Positions 14,322 to 25,438 of a stretch of 64,000 bases of DNA are shown in pieces; positions within the stretch are counted from its first letter, which is position 1; the number at the start of each line of letters is the position of its first letter. The notes under the pieces were generated by a model. That model saw only the letters and a program-made list of their open reading frames with translations, made no database searches and was not told the DNA's origin. The position numbers and the translations under genes were made by a program. Location: assembly GCF_002865645.1 (NCBI RefSeq), contig NW_020194558.1:1201614-1265613 (forward strand), written 5' to 3'. This stretch comes from Hyaloscypha bicolor E. Taxonomy: Eukaryota > Ascomycota > Leotiomycetes > Helotiales > Hyaloscyphaceae.

Positions 14322-14611
14322 TATAATGCCTATATTAATAAGCGTCTAGCTAGATTTAGTAGCCTAATTAGGCTAGTGCTTATATGGGATCACACTCCCT
14401 AATTAGGACTAGTGCTTCCGTATATCCAGCAGAATACTAGATTCTATATATAGAGGCATGCGAGCTTGGGAAATAGGTATCGATTAGTTTATTACTAAGA
14501 ACTAGTTCTTGAAATCAATTATACTTCCACGCTTCACTCCATACTTTACCCTATATTCCACCCCTTACCTTGACTACTTGCGTAGTATCCTGCTATATTA
14601 GGAGCCTCATA
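14322..14611 (+). repeat. 5' LTR of gag-only element copy 1
   Basis: It is 290 bp, TATAATGCC..GCCTCATA, decayed from TGTAATGCC..CTCACA. It contains GAATACTAGATTCTATATA and ACTAAGAACTAGTTCTTG, the second a near-palindrome shared by all four LTRs of this family here. Confidence 0.85.
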
Positions 14612-14731
14612 TACTAATCAATCCAACCTGCGGGAAGCAGTTCGCTACAAAGCAATTAAGGAGCCCGCCAGGAACACGAAAGATACCCGAAATACCACGA
14701 TTTCTACGATTTTTACGATTTTCTATCGAAA

Positions 14732-16150
14732 ATGATTTCAGAAAACACTCCAGAGAGCTCAACGGAGCGTACGGAGCTACCAGAACAGCTAGTACTACAG
14801 CCAGAGAGCTCAACGGAACGTCCGGAATAGCCGGAACAGCCTGCAAGAGGGCAAAGACGTCACCGCACAAGCGATTTGCAAGAGCAGAGAGCCTTACCCC
14901 CACCCCCACGAATGCAGAAGCTACCAGTATACTACGGCAAAGACATACAAGAAGCGCAGGACTTCATTTCAGGGGCAGAGTATCGATTTCGCTTTGATTG
15001 CGGGTACTATTATCCAGACGATACGTCCAAAATCGACTATTGCGTTCTGGTATTTGAGTCAAAGCCGTACCGCTAGTAAAGCGTTTTTGAGGAGGATACG
15101 GGAGGCCCAGGGCATACCATATGGGAGCAGTTCAAAGCATACCTTTTTGAGTCTATCTGCGATATTAATAATTAATAAATAAGTGCTATGGAATCATATA
15201 AAAATGCCTACTAATAGAAAGGCCAGATAACGGACGATTTTGCGGCTGAATTACAGGTATACGAGCAAGAACTGGGCTATACTAATAAACGGAGGCTAGC
15301 AGATGCGTTATTTTCAGGGCTATGGCGGGAGCTACAGACTGAGATATCGAGAAGGGGCAATCCGCTATATATACGAAAGGGGCTACTCTAGCTAGTATAT
15401 TCGATTGAGACTACGGATCGGTTATTTGGGGCCTCTAGGGCCTCTAGAGGGGTGCAAGTCAAGGGAAAAAGCTTTAGGCGAGCAGGAAGCCCTGAGCGAG
15501 CGGGAGCCTATTAATACTATAGTAGGAATTATACTAGTAGTAAGTATCCGCAAGCGATTTATTTCAAGTATTAAGGGAAAGAATACTATACTAATAAGTA
15601 CTAGAAGTAGTTAATAATATACTTTTTAGGAGAGCTTTAAATATACTGGGCTGTTATAGATATTATAGAGCTATTAGGTATAACTAACTATACTAATAGC
15701 CGGTATTCCGATAGCCTAGAACCTATATACCGAATATACGAGTTAAAGCTAGTAATCTAGTATCTACAGGTACTCGGTAGATTAAGAGAACTAGTTAAAT
15801 ACTATTCTCTAGCTATAAGGGAAATACCGAATATACAAGTACCCTTGCCTATAAAGTATAGCCTTGGCCAAAGGTAATACTAGTAGGGCTTACTATCTGG
15901 CCAAATGCCTGAGAGACAGTAGGATTTAAAGGCTATATACCGTAAGAGAGATACTACCGGGCCAAATACCTGAGAATAGTAGTTTGAGAATAGTAATTAG
16001 AAAGCTATTAAGTATCTATTCCAGAAATAAAGTAATAGCTAATTATTAGAGATAATATTCCAGAAAAAGAGGTAGTACTCATTCTATAGGTATGAAAGCA
16101 ATATAAAAGCAATATGAAAGTAGTACGAATATATAAAGTACTAAAAATAC
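14732..16150 (+). pseudogene. Gag-like ORF of gag-only element copy 1
   Basis: An ATG at 14732 opens a frame whose first stop is a single TAG near 14825, which reads as a mutated Gln or Trp codon. The same frame then runs openly through 14876-15076 (PPPPRMQKLPVYYGKDIQ, then FISGAEYRFRFD). Proline-rich leader followed by an [x]-F-x-G-[x]-aromatic segment is the usual start of a fungal retrotransposon capsid domain. It continues with more stops (WEQFKAYLFESICD, QVYEQELGYTNKRRLADAL, FSGLWRELQTEI) to about 15470, then decays. It supplied capsid for packaging. No protease, reverse transcriptase or integrase is visible before the 3' LTR. Confidence 0.75.
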
Positions 16151-16389
16151 CCTAGAACTAAATATAAAAAACTATTATATAAACAAATATAAAGCGAATT
16201 AGTAAAGCAGTTAGTAAGTAAAGTATAGAGCTAGGTTTTATCTATAGAAGTAGTTTCCCTAATTCTGAAAACCAAAATAAATATACTATAGTATATAGAG
16301 CTTATAAAAATATATAAAGCTTATAATATATAGAGCCTATAATATAAAAGATATATAAAGGGCATATAAGAGCCTAGAAAGAAAGGTAA

Positions 16390-16679
16390 TATAATACTTA
16401 TATTAATAAGTATCTAGCTAGATTTAGTAGCCTAATTAGGCTAGTACTTATATAAGATTATATTCCCTAATTAGGACTAGTACTTCCGTATATCTAGCAG
16501 AATACTAGATTCTATATATAGAGATATATAAGTTTAGAAAATAAATATTAATTAGTTTCTTACTAAGAACTAGTTCTTGAAATTAATTATACTTTTATAC
16601 TTTACTTTATACTTTATCTTATATTTTACTTCTTACCTTAACTATTTATATAATACCCTACTATATTAGAAGCCTTATA
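16390..16679 (+). repeat. 3' LTR of gag-only element copy 1
   Basis: It has the same 290-bp length as the left LTR; differences are almost all C-to-T or G-to-A. TTTAA follows it directly, completing the target duplication. Confidence 0.85.
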
Positions 16680-17312
16680 TTTAACTAATAATATTATTTT
16701 CTCTTTTAGCTATATAATTAAATACTATAAAAATAAGAATAGCTAGATCTAATATTTGCTTTTTATTAAGAACTTCTTTTTATTTCTTTAGCTTTTATTT
16801 AGGTATTATATTTTAATTAGGCTATAGAAGCTTCTTTTCTATAGTTTTATATAATTTCCTTTAATTAGTTTAAAAGAAGAAAAACTATTTAAAAATAGAA
16901 AATTTCTAGAAATAACTTATAATAAAATCTTATTAATTAGTATTTTTTAATACTTTATATTAAATTACTTTTCTAGCTATTATTAAAAAATACTAATAAT
17001 ATAATTAAATTATATAGATTTAGGCTTATTTTTTTTTTAGCTATATAAGTCTATATTTTCTATAATTAACTAGAATATTAATATATATAGCCTATTTTTT
17101 ATTAAGAATAATATTATAATTTCTGAAGTTTAAAATAATTATAGATATATTAATACTTTATTTATTAATTAGAAATAAAACTTTTATATATTTATTAGTA
17201 AATTTAGTTAGCTTTTTATTAAAATTATATATAATATAAAATAAAAAAAGAAATTATAGTTATATTTCTAGAAATTACTTTATAAGCTAAATAAGCTTTA
17301 TATTAATAAAAG
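16680..17312 (-). other. Gypsy host-element sequence between the two nested elements
   Basis: This 633-bp AT-rich stretch belongs to the minus-strand gypsy interior. It separates the two gag-only insertions, which shows that they were independent events. No domain is recognisable in it. Confidence 0.6.
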
Positions 17313-17603
17313 TATAATACTTATATTAATAAGTATTTAGCTGGATTTAGTAGCTTAATTAAGCTAGTACTTATATGGAATTATATTCCCTAATTAGAAC
17401 TAGTATTTCTATATATCTAGTAAAATACTAGATTCTATATATAGAGATATATAAGCTTGGGAAATGAGTATTAATTAGTTTCTTACTAAGAACTAGTTCT
17501 TGGAATTAATTATTCTTCTATACTTTATTCTATACTTTATTCTATATTTTACTCTTTTACTTTAGTTACTTATATAGTACCCTGCTATATTAGGAGCCTT
17601 ATA
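17313..17603 (+). repeat. 5' LTR of gag-only element copy 2
   Basis: It has TATAATACTTATATT at the start and GGAGCCTTATA at the end, aligned end to end with 14322-14611. Confidence 0.85.
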
Positions 17604-17713
17604 TACTAATTAATCCAACCTGCAGGAAGTAGTTTGCTATAAAGCAATTAAGGAACCTACTAAAAATATAAAAGTTATCCGAAATACTATAATTTTCACG
17701 ATTTTCTATTAAA

Positions 17714-19200
17714 AATAATTTCAGAAAATATATTAGAGAGCTTAATAGAATAAACGAAGTATATAGAGCTACTAGAATAGCTAGTACTATAGCTAGAGAA
17801 CTTAACTAAACGTCCGAAATAGCTAGAATAGCCTATAAGAGAATAAAAACATTATTATATAAGTAATTTATAAGAATAGAAAGCCTTACTTCTATTTTTA
17901 TAAATATAGAAGCTATTAGTATATTATAGTAAAGATATATAAGAAGTACAGGATTTTATTTCAGGGGCAGAGTATTAATTTTGCCTTAATTAGGGCTACT
18001 ATTATCTAGATAATATATCTAAAATTAATTATTATATTCTAGTATTTAAGTTAAAGCCATATTATTAATAAAGTGTTTTTAAGAAAAATATAGGAGGCCC
18101 AGGGCATATTATATAGAAGTAGTTTAAAGTATATCTTTTTAAGTCTATTTATAATATTAATAATTAATAAATAAGTATTATAGAATTATATAAAAATGTC
18201 TATTAATAAAAAGACCAGATAATAAATAATTTTATAGCTGAATTATAAATATATAAGCGAGAATTAGACTATACTAATAAGTAAAGGCTAGTAGATATAT
18301 TATTTTCAGGGCTATAGCAGGAGCTATAGACTAAGATATTAAGGAGAGGTAATTTGCTATATATATAAAAGAGGCTATTCTAGCTAGTATATTTAATTAA
18401 AACTATAAATTAATTATTTAGGGCTTTTAAAGAAATATAAGTTAAGAGAGAAAGCCCTAAATAAATAAGAAGCCCTAAGTAAGTAAGAGCCTATTAATAC
18501 TATAATAGAAACTATACTAGTAATAGGTATTTATAAGTAATTTATTTTAAGTATTAAAAGAAAAAGTATTATATTAATAAATACTAGAAATAATTAATAA
18601 TATACTTTTTAGGAAAGCTTTAAATATACTAGGCTATTATAAATATTATAGAACTATTAGATATAACTAACTATACTAATAGCTAGTATTCTAATAGCCT
18701 AAAACTTATATATTAAATATATGAGTTAAAACTAGTAATCTAGTATCTATAGGTATTTAGTAAATTAAGAAAACTAGTTAAATACTATTTTCTAGTTATA
18801 AAAGAAATATTAAATATATAAGTACTCTTGCCTATAAAATATAGCCTTAGCTAAAGGTAATACTAGTAAGGCTTATTATCTAGCTAAATACCTAAAAAAT
18901 AATAGGATTTAAAGGCTATATATTATAAGAGAGATACTACCGGGCCAAATACCTAAGAGTAATAGTTTGAGAATAGTAATTAGAAAGCTATTAAGTATTT
19001 ATTTCAGAAATAAAATAATAGCTAATTATTAGAGATAATATTCTAGAAAGAGAGGTAATAGCTATTTTATAAATATAAAAGTAATATAAAAGTAATATAA
19101 AAGTAATATAAAAGTAATATAAAAGCAGTATAAATATATAAAGTACTAAAAATATCCTAGAATTAAGTATAAAAAACTACTATATAAATAAATATAAAGC
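17714..19200 (+). pseudogene. Gag remnant of copy 2
   Basis: It is collinear with the copy 1 Gag frame (the copy 1 start codon is here ATA), with phrases such as GATTTTATTTCAGGGGCAG still identical. Many TAG/TAA stops interrupt it and it is clearly dead. Confidence 0.65.
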
Positions 19201-19419
19201 GAATTAGTAAAGTAGTTAGTAAATAAAGTATAGAGCTAGATTTTATTTATAGAAGTAGTTTTCCTAGTTCTAAAAACCCAAATAGATATACTATAATATA
19301 TAGAGCTTATAAAAGCATATAAAGCTTATAATATATAGAGCCTATAATATAAAGAATATATAAAGGACATATGAAAGTAGCTTAGGCTCTTAGAAATAAG
19401 AGCCCAGAAAGAAAGATAA

Positions 19420-19690
19420 TATAATACTTATATTAACGAGTATCTAGCTAGATTTAGTAGCCTAATTAGGCTAGTACTTATATGAGATTATATTCCCTAA
19501 TTGGGACTAGTACTTCTATATATCTAGTAAAATACTAGATTCTATATATAGAGATATGCGAGCTTAGGAAATAGATATTAATTAGTTTTTTACTAAGAAC
19601 TAGTTCTTGAAATTAATTATATTTCTATACTTTACTTTATACTTTACCTTAATTACTTATATAGTATTCTACTATATTAGGAGCCTTATA
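19420..19690 (+). repeat. 3' LTR of gag-only element copy 2
   Basis: It is 271 bp, ending GGAGCCTTATA and followed by the AAAAG target duplication. A short internal deletion explains its smaller size. Confidence 0.8.
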
Positions 19691-21609
19691 AAAAGTATAA
19701 CTATTAGCTCTAATATTAATAAAGGAAAAAGACTTAATTTCTAACCTATTTATATTAATAATATAAGATATTATAAGAGTATTTTCTTTTATTAGACAAA
19801 TTAAGTTAATTTCTATTAAATCTATATTATAAGCCCCTAAAATAAAAACTTTCTTTAGAAATATTTGTTTTCTAATTCTATACTAGAATTAGAATTCGAA
19901 TTCTCTAAATATAATAGCTAAACTTATTATAATTAAAGTATTTAATAATTAAAGGATCTTTAGTCTTTATAGAATATTATTTATATTTATAAGGAAATAT
20001 ATATTTAATAAAAGTAGTTAATATAAGCTTCTTAGATTTCTTTTTAAAAATATATTTCTTAGAATATAAAAAAATATAATATTAGAAATAAGTTTAATTA
20101 GAATAGTTTTTATTTTCTTATATTTTTTAGTCTTTTTATATATGGCCTTAATTTATTAATTATTAGTAATATAATATTAAATAAAGCAAATAGTATTAAT
20201 AAAAGAATTATTATAATATATATATACTAATTTCTAAAGTTTTAATAAAAGCTTTTTATTTAATTTATATTTAATATCTTAAAAACTAATATTATTTTCT
20301 ATAAATAATTATAAAAAAAGAATATAAAATTCCTGAAATATTTAATTAAAATATATTTAAAACTTATTAAAGTTACGGTAAGTATTTTATATCTTATTAG
20401 AATTAGAATATAACTTTATTAAATAGAAATATAGCTCTAAGAGCTAATAATACTAATTCGAACTATTTTTATTTATATGAAAATTAGTTAAAACAAGAAT
20501 ATTACTTATAAATTTACTAGAAATATAAATAATCTTGAGATTCTCTAAAAAGAATATAAATTAGTATTTTCTTATAACTTATTCTTAATCTAAACTAGCT
20601 AGTTATTAAAAATAATATAATCTCTAGTAAAGAGAATTAGATCTGGAAGCTTAGTAATTCTAGTATTTCTAAAAAAAAGTATAAGATATAAGAGATTCTA
20701 AATAGAAATAAATAGGAAATAATTTGAAATTCTTTTAAGAAAAGTTTGAAATAATTGAGACTATAGAAATAATAAAAGCAAATAGAGCAGAAATAGCTAA
20801 AGCTATTATAAGCCGATCTATTATAGCTATATAATATTTAATATTATAAAGCTTAATATTCTTAAAAAGGCCTTTAGTATTTTTATAATTTGTTTTATAT
20901 AAAATAGTCTTCTTAAGATTTTTCTAGTAACTAGTAATAATTAAATTAATATCTAAAAGCAAGTAATTAGCTTTTTTGGTCTATTTATATAATTCTTTAG
21001 TAATAATAAGCTAATTAGTATATAGGAGCTTTTTAATAAAAAAGAAAGCCTTTTCTTTTATAAATTTATTTAAAAAACCTTTAGAAATATTAATAGGGCA
21101 TTTGATTTAAAAAGGGCTACTAATAGAATAATCTAAACTAATAGAAGCCTTAGAAGAAATTAATATTATTTCGGATTATATAATATTCTAGGAAATTAAT
21201 CTATTATACTTTTCTTTTATTATATTTTTCCTAATAATCTTATTATTAGTATATATATAGAGCCTATAAGATTATAAGATAGAACTTGAGAGTAATAATT
21301 AGGTTACTAGTCTATAAGCACCTATTATTCTAGAACTTAATTAAAAAAAATAGCCTTTATTTAAAACTCTTTAATTTTTGGGTTTTCGAAAGAATTTCTA
21401 ATATATTACTAGTATATATTTATAAAGATATAAATATCTAATTTCTTTAAAAGTTCTAAAGCTTTTTGCTTTTATTATTCTAGAATCTATTACTTATATT
21501 TCTAAGGTTTTATTATTTTAATAATACTTATATTTCTAATAATTCTAAATTAGTTTATTTGAAATCCTCTATAAAATTAAAGGAAATAAACTTTAAATAC
21601 TATTACAGG
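19691..21609 (-). pseudogene. Gypsy gag/leader remnant of the minus-strand host element
   Basis: This AT-rich interior lies next to the 5' LTR of the minus-strand element, so position implies leader, gag and perhaps protease. I could not identify a capsid or zinc-knuckle motif in the decayed translation. Confidence 0.45.
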
Positions 21610-21875
21610 TATAATTTTTAGGACTTAGAAAGTAAAATAAAAGATTTCTTATAAAAATAATTTAAAGCTAAAAAAGGGAAAACTAGAATATAGGAGGCTA
21701 TAATAGAATATATATATCCTATAGTATACTAGTTCTAAAAGGGCTTAGTTTTCTAAATATCTCTAGTATATTTCAAATATATTTCTCTAGTAAAGCAGCT
21801 ATATTATATATATTTAGAAGATATTTAGTATCTAGTTAAATATTTCAGATATCGGGTATCTGGGAATTATAATAT
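21610..21875 (-). repeat. 5' LTR of the minus-strand gypsy element
   Basis: It is the direct-repeat partner of 10585-10851. It retains a few more G/C bases, such as ATATCGGGTATCTGGGAATT. Confidence 0.8.
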
Positions 21876-22557
21876 AAATTAATTACCTTATATATTATAA
21901 GATAAATACTTTTCTTAAAACTATATTAATAAATATTAGCTAGCCTTTAGCTAGAATATTTAATATATAAAATAAATATTAGTATCTGTATTAACTAATA
22001 TAAATATAAACTATATTTATTTCTATAAATAATAAATTAATTACTAAAAACAGATTCTATTAGAAAAATAAAAGAATTTATTTACTAATTACTTAAATCT
22101 ACTTTTTATTTAAGTAAAAAATCGATTTTTCTCTTACTATTTATAATACTAATAATTAATAAAAATTATTTTCTATTATTTATTAATACTATTTCCTTTA
22201 AATATAACAAGTTTTATAAAAGAACTTATTTTAATTATTCTTTTATATTACTTTAAAATTCTTATAATATAAATACAAATTCAGTTTTATAAGTAATATT
22301 AATAATAGTTTTTATTTAGAGAAACGAAATTATAATTAAAGAATATAATTATTAATTAAATATAATAAAGTATAAAATTAATATTAATATTAATATTGAA
22401 TTTTGGTTTAAGCAAGAAATAAGTTTAGGTAATTAGCGGGTAAATCCTTCTATTATACTAATAATAATAGCCGCTTGTATAAAGTCGTAGCTTTGTTTTA
22501 CTAACCGTATCAGGCATCTCTCTCGTTCTCCAGATCGGGCTTAAGAACTATAACCTC
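21876..22557. other. AT-rich tail grading into normal DNA
   Basis: AT-rich sequence without recognisable content continues to about 22430. Composition then returns to normal (TATCAGGCATCTCTCTCG). This marks the right edge of the first RIP block. No gene was seen. Confidence 0.55.
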
Positions 22558-22603
22558 TGTGATGTCTGCAGGGTCGCACGTGACTCAAGGGCATGTGACG
22601 AAC

Positions 22604-23043
22604 TGTTGAAATTAGGGGCCTGAGGCTCCTAATAGGCTTAGTAAGCCCTAGAACCGAACGCCACGGGGCTATACACTAGCTTAATACCCTATCTAGCTAG
22701 AATACCCTATCTAGCTAGAATACCCTATCTAGCTAGAATACCCTATCTAGCTAGAATACCCTATCTAGCTAGAATACCCTATACGGCTAGAATACCCTGT
22801 ACGGCTAGAATACCCTGTACGGCTAGAATACCCTGTACGGCTGGAATACCCTGTATAGCTGGAATACCCTGTATAGCTGGAATTAGTTCAGCTGGTATAG
22901 GGATTTAGTACATGTGATTTAGGGGGTTCAGGGCTATATATACGGGCTACTTACTACTATAGAACAGCAGTCAATTCAGTATCGTTTACTTGGTTTACAT
23001 TGCAAGCACGTGACCCTAGCTTTATTACTTAGCTAGTTTAATA
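22604..23043 (+). mobile_element. Solo LTR nested in the previous LTR (TSD CGAAC)
   Basis: It is 440 bp, TGTTGAAATTAG..AGCTAGTTTAATA, flanked by CGAAC on both sides (22599-22603 and 23044-23048). The outer LTR reads continuously once this insert is removed. The same family occurs inverted at 32406-32755 (350 bp). The extra length here comes from an internal 18-bp tandem array. Confidence 0.9.
22684..22882 (+). repeat. 18-bp minisatellite, about 11 units, inside the nested LTR
   Basis: The unit is TACCCTATCTAGCTAGAA. Five identical units come first, then variants with ACGGCTAGAA and finally ATAGCTGGAA. Neighbouring units are the most alike, as in stepwise tandem expansion. Confidence 0.9.
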
Positions 23044-23298
23044 CGAACCTCGGATGTTGCGGGTGTCGATTAGGGAGATCAACGGCCCTTTGACGTTATA
23101 ACCAACTACTGTTTATATTATAAGCATTAGGCTTATAAATCACTAATTGTATATACGTCATCGGGGCCTCCTATTTAGAGGAGGCTTCCCTGGACCTCAC
23201 AGGAGGGACAGAGATTAGTTCTGTACTGAATTTGATACTGGTTTCACAACTCACTGATTCATTCTATTGTCTTATTGCCTACCAACAAACACCTCACA

Positions 23299-23984
23299 AC
23301 CTCCCTCGCTTATTCTTTAGTTATATTATCAAGCTATACTTTGACTATATCTAAGGTTTCGAGAACCTCCTATAGCATATTATAAGCTAGTTTGGCGATT
23401 AGTTATAGTATAAGGACCTTGCCTGAACCAGAGCCTTGCAGCGGATCTCGACTGCTTGAAAGTCTTTAAAGCGACTCCGATAGTCCTCTTGAAGGGTATA
23501 GTCCGCCATGGCTTGCTACCATTCCTGAAATAAAACTCAAAGAAGACAAAAAGTTGAATCGGCGGGGGATTTGAAAACTTGTAGTATTGCCCAGTATATT
23601 TCCAAGCCCACACAATATAGCGCCATCAGGTTAGTTATGCGGGGTTCTGTGCCGGAACTACCTCAGGCACTCAGACCATTATTTCGTGCCTAAGGCATGA
23701 AATCGTAAGTCACATGCGCCCTCACCAAATGGCCTAAGATGCTGTGAACTCTGGTAGGACGCAGACGACTCCTGCGCCGAGCAGATGAGCGACAATTCTC
23801 AGCGTTCGGCGAACGCCGACGTTTGTCTCTCAATCATCTTATCCATATCCGGATCCGGATCACCGCCAAACCAAATCTTCCATCCTCCCCCCATCCTCCC
23901 ACCCTCAACAACCTGCCCGTCCATCTCCACACCCTCCATCCAATCTCCCTGCGTCGCCTCCTCCTCATCAACCTCTTGTCAGTG
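23299..23984. other. Normal-composition spacer, no assignable gene
   Basis: Two short open frames occur: 23380-23613 minus, 77 codons, and 23785-23985 plus, 66 codons and Pro/Ser-rich. Neither has a recognisable domain or a convincing gene structure. I infer non-coding DNA or fragments. Confidence 0.4.
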
Positions 23985-24300
23985 ACCATTCACCAATGAG
24001 TGACTGGTCTCCATCTGGCATCCAGGTTGTGGTGTCCCTCCTGAGCGACTGGTCCCACTTGAGCGACTGGTCTCCTCATGTGGGTGACTGGTCCCTCTTG
24101 AGCGACTGGTCCCATCTGGGTGACTGGTTTCCACCGGCGTGAACTTTCTCCGTGATAGGACCAGTCACGCACTGGGTGATTGATCTCCACACAAGGCCAG
24201 TCGCCGAATGGAGACCAGTCACCTACTGTGTGACTGGTCCCTCTTGATGGCGTTTTCTTGGTGACTGGATTTGCTTGAGTGACTGACCTCTTCTCGGTCT
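23985..24300. repeat. Degenerate GTGACTGGTCC minisatellite
   Basis: About 12-14 imperfect units contain GTGACTGGT or GCGACTGGT followed by CC/CTC and TTGA or ATCTG. The unit length varies at roughly 18-30 bp, so the array is old. The open frame read through it on the minus strand (24316-23990) is repetitive and not a credible protein. Confidence 0.8.
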
Positions 24301-24757
24301 GTGAATCTAATTTCAATTAAACTCATAATGAGAACGGTTCTTGGGCTTCAGATAGAATTGTTTATATCATTCAGTAAGTGGTCTCTATTGCTTATTATAG
24401 TGATTTCCAAGCTGTGTATTAATATTCAGCCTGCTCTCTTTCCGGCCCACTTTCCACAAGAATCCGAAATGTCGGCCACATTTCAGCAAAGACTGAGAGT
24501 ATATATGCGGCAGCGGGAACCTCCGTCAATACTATTTATATATTATGAAGAAAATCTCGGGTCCCAAGGGACTCAGGTTAGCAATTTTCAGCATATCTTG
24601 TTTGCTGGCGCGTGCTAGTGAACAGCAATAACGTCTGTCCCTGCGTCCCGAGACGCACCCTGTCACGAGACGAATCTATAGTTTTGGAATCATAAATTTT
24701 TTCTTGGCAAGTCTACGAAGTTATTAATAACATGCTACTTTCTTTAATTATTTCTCT
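24301..24757. other. Spacer, no gene recognised
   Basis: A 105-codon plus-strand frame (24301-24618) shows no domain. Nothing else is supported. Confidence 0.35.
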
Positions 24758-24949
24758 CTAAGAAGACCACTTAGCAATAAAGAAAAAATTGTGGTTAGTT
24801 ATGCTATCGATCGTTTTAATCATGTCACCGATTACTACTTCGGCTGTTTCCCCCTGTTTAATCACGACTATTAAAGTCTTTTTCAAAATTCGGGGCACTT
24901 TGGAGAAGGTTCCATAATGAAACAATATAACTCCAAATTTTAAAGACAT
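24758..24949 (-). repeat. Dispersed repeat with conserved peptide, copy A
   Basis: The minus-strand frame has IVVIKQGETAE followed by IKTIDSITN. It aligns with a frame at 38960-39165, also minus strand, reading IVIIEQGGTAE and INGTIDNMTITN. Conservation at protein level between two diverged DNA copies suggests a coding repeat family, possibly a fragment of a transposon protein. I do not recognise it. Confidence 0.55.
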
Positions 24950-25430
24950 TCAGAGAAGAAAAGAAATGTGGTCCGGGAGTTTCGCCGGTGCGAGGAGACG
25001 GGCCACATGTTTCGGTGCTTAGTAATGTGCATTAGCCGAGTTACAATATACTATGTTCACGCCCAGGCTCGCTATATCTACTTAGCCAAAATCTTGTGAC
25101 TGATCACGTATATGGCGTAAAATGGTCACGCGTGTGGCGTAAGTGCAGGTTTCGAACATTCTAGCGGCACGCGGCAGCACCCTGGTGCCTGGGCGCTGGA
25201 GCGCCGTCTCTTGTCTCCTTCAGCGCCCGCCCTTCCGTGATCAAATATACCGCAAAATTGCAGCAAATCAGAAGTCTTAGTTCAGGAATTAGAGATTATG
25301 ATTTGCTTAAAACCCTCGCTTAAATGCGCACGGGCCAGGGCGGGCGCTGCCGCAGCGGAACGGATAGGCTGTAAAGGCTCTGGAGCAGTGAGATTAATGC
25401 TTAGAATGTGGTTTTACTGATGCCTGAAGG
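24950..25430. other. Spacer, no gene recognised
   Basis: Normal composition, with a GC-rich stretch near 25150-25240. No open frame or boundary of note. Confidence 0.4.
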
Positions 25431-25438
25431 CCTGATAA

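Larger units (their letters stand above)
14322..16679 (+). mobile_element. Gag-only LTR retroelement, copy 1 (TSD TTTAA)
   Basis: It is 2358 bp with two 290-bp LTRs (14322-14611 and 16390-16679) and a 5-bp target duplication TTTAA (14317-14321 and 16680-16684). The internal 1.8 kb encodes only a Gag-like protein, so the element is non-autonomous. The left LTR and first kilobase keep many C and G bases (GGGATCACACTCCC, CCACCCCTTACC), while the right half is heavily AT-shifted. It lies in opposite orientation to the host gypsy element. Confidence 0.85.
17313..19690 (+). mobile_element. Gag-only LTR retroelement, copy 2 (TSD AAAAG)
   Basis: It is 2378 bp with LTRs at 17313-17603 and 19420-19690, flanked by AAAAG (17308-17312 and 19691-19695). 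The interior aligns along its length with copy 1, including CCAACCTGCAGGAAGTAG after the LTR and the decayed Gag frame. It is much more AT-shifted than the left half of copy 1. The right LTR lacks about 20 bp near 19655. Confidence 0.85.
10585..21875 (-). mobile_element. Ty3/gypsy LTR retrotransposon, minus strand, RIP-degraded, host of two nested elements
   Basis: Two direct repeats of about 265 bp (10585-10851 and 21610-21875) bound it. Both begin TATAAT.TTTAGG and end GGAATTATAAT-like, RIP derivatives of TGTAAT..ATTACA. Between them the minus strand encodes decayed gag (21600 to 19700) and pol (14320 to 10850). Two separate gag-only LTR elements at 14322-16679 and 17313-19690 interrupt it. 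Removing them leaves about 6.5 kb, a normal gypsy size. No clean target-site duplication could be fixed for the outer ends because both flanks are AT-rich. Confidence 0.8.
22558..23298 (+). mobile_element. Solo LTR of the chromodomain gypsy family (TSD ACCTC), interrupted
   Basis: It begins TGTGATGTCTGCAGGGTC and ends AAACACCTCACA. Its two parts (22558-22603 and 23044-23298) match the 298-bp LTRs at 46093 and 53623, for example CATCGGGGCCTCCTATTTAG and GGCTTCCCTGGACCT. Direct 5-bp flanks ACCTC (22553-22557 and 23299-23303) mark the insertion. It is much less mutated than the full-length element, as short single sequences often escape RIP. Confidence 0.9.

Noticed and set aside
3200..22400. 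Mitochondrial DNA insertion as the reason for the AT-rich block
   Set aside because: The content is gypsy and gag-only retroelements with target duplications and transition-type decay, not mitochondrial genes.
22684..22882. CRISPR-like array
   Set aside because: The units are contiguous 18-bp repeats without unique spacers in a eukaryotic LTR.
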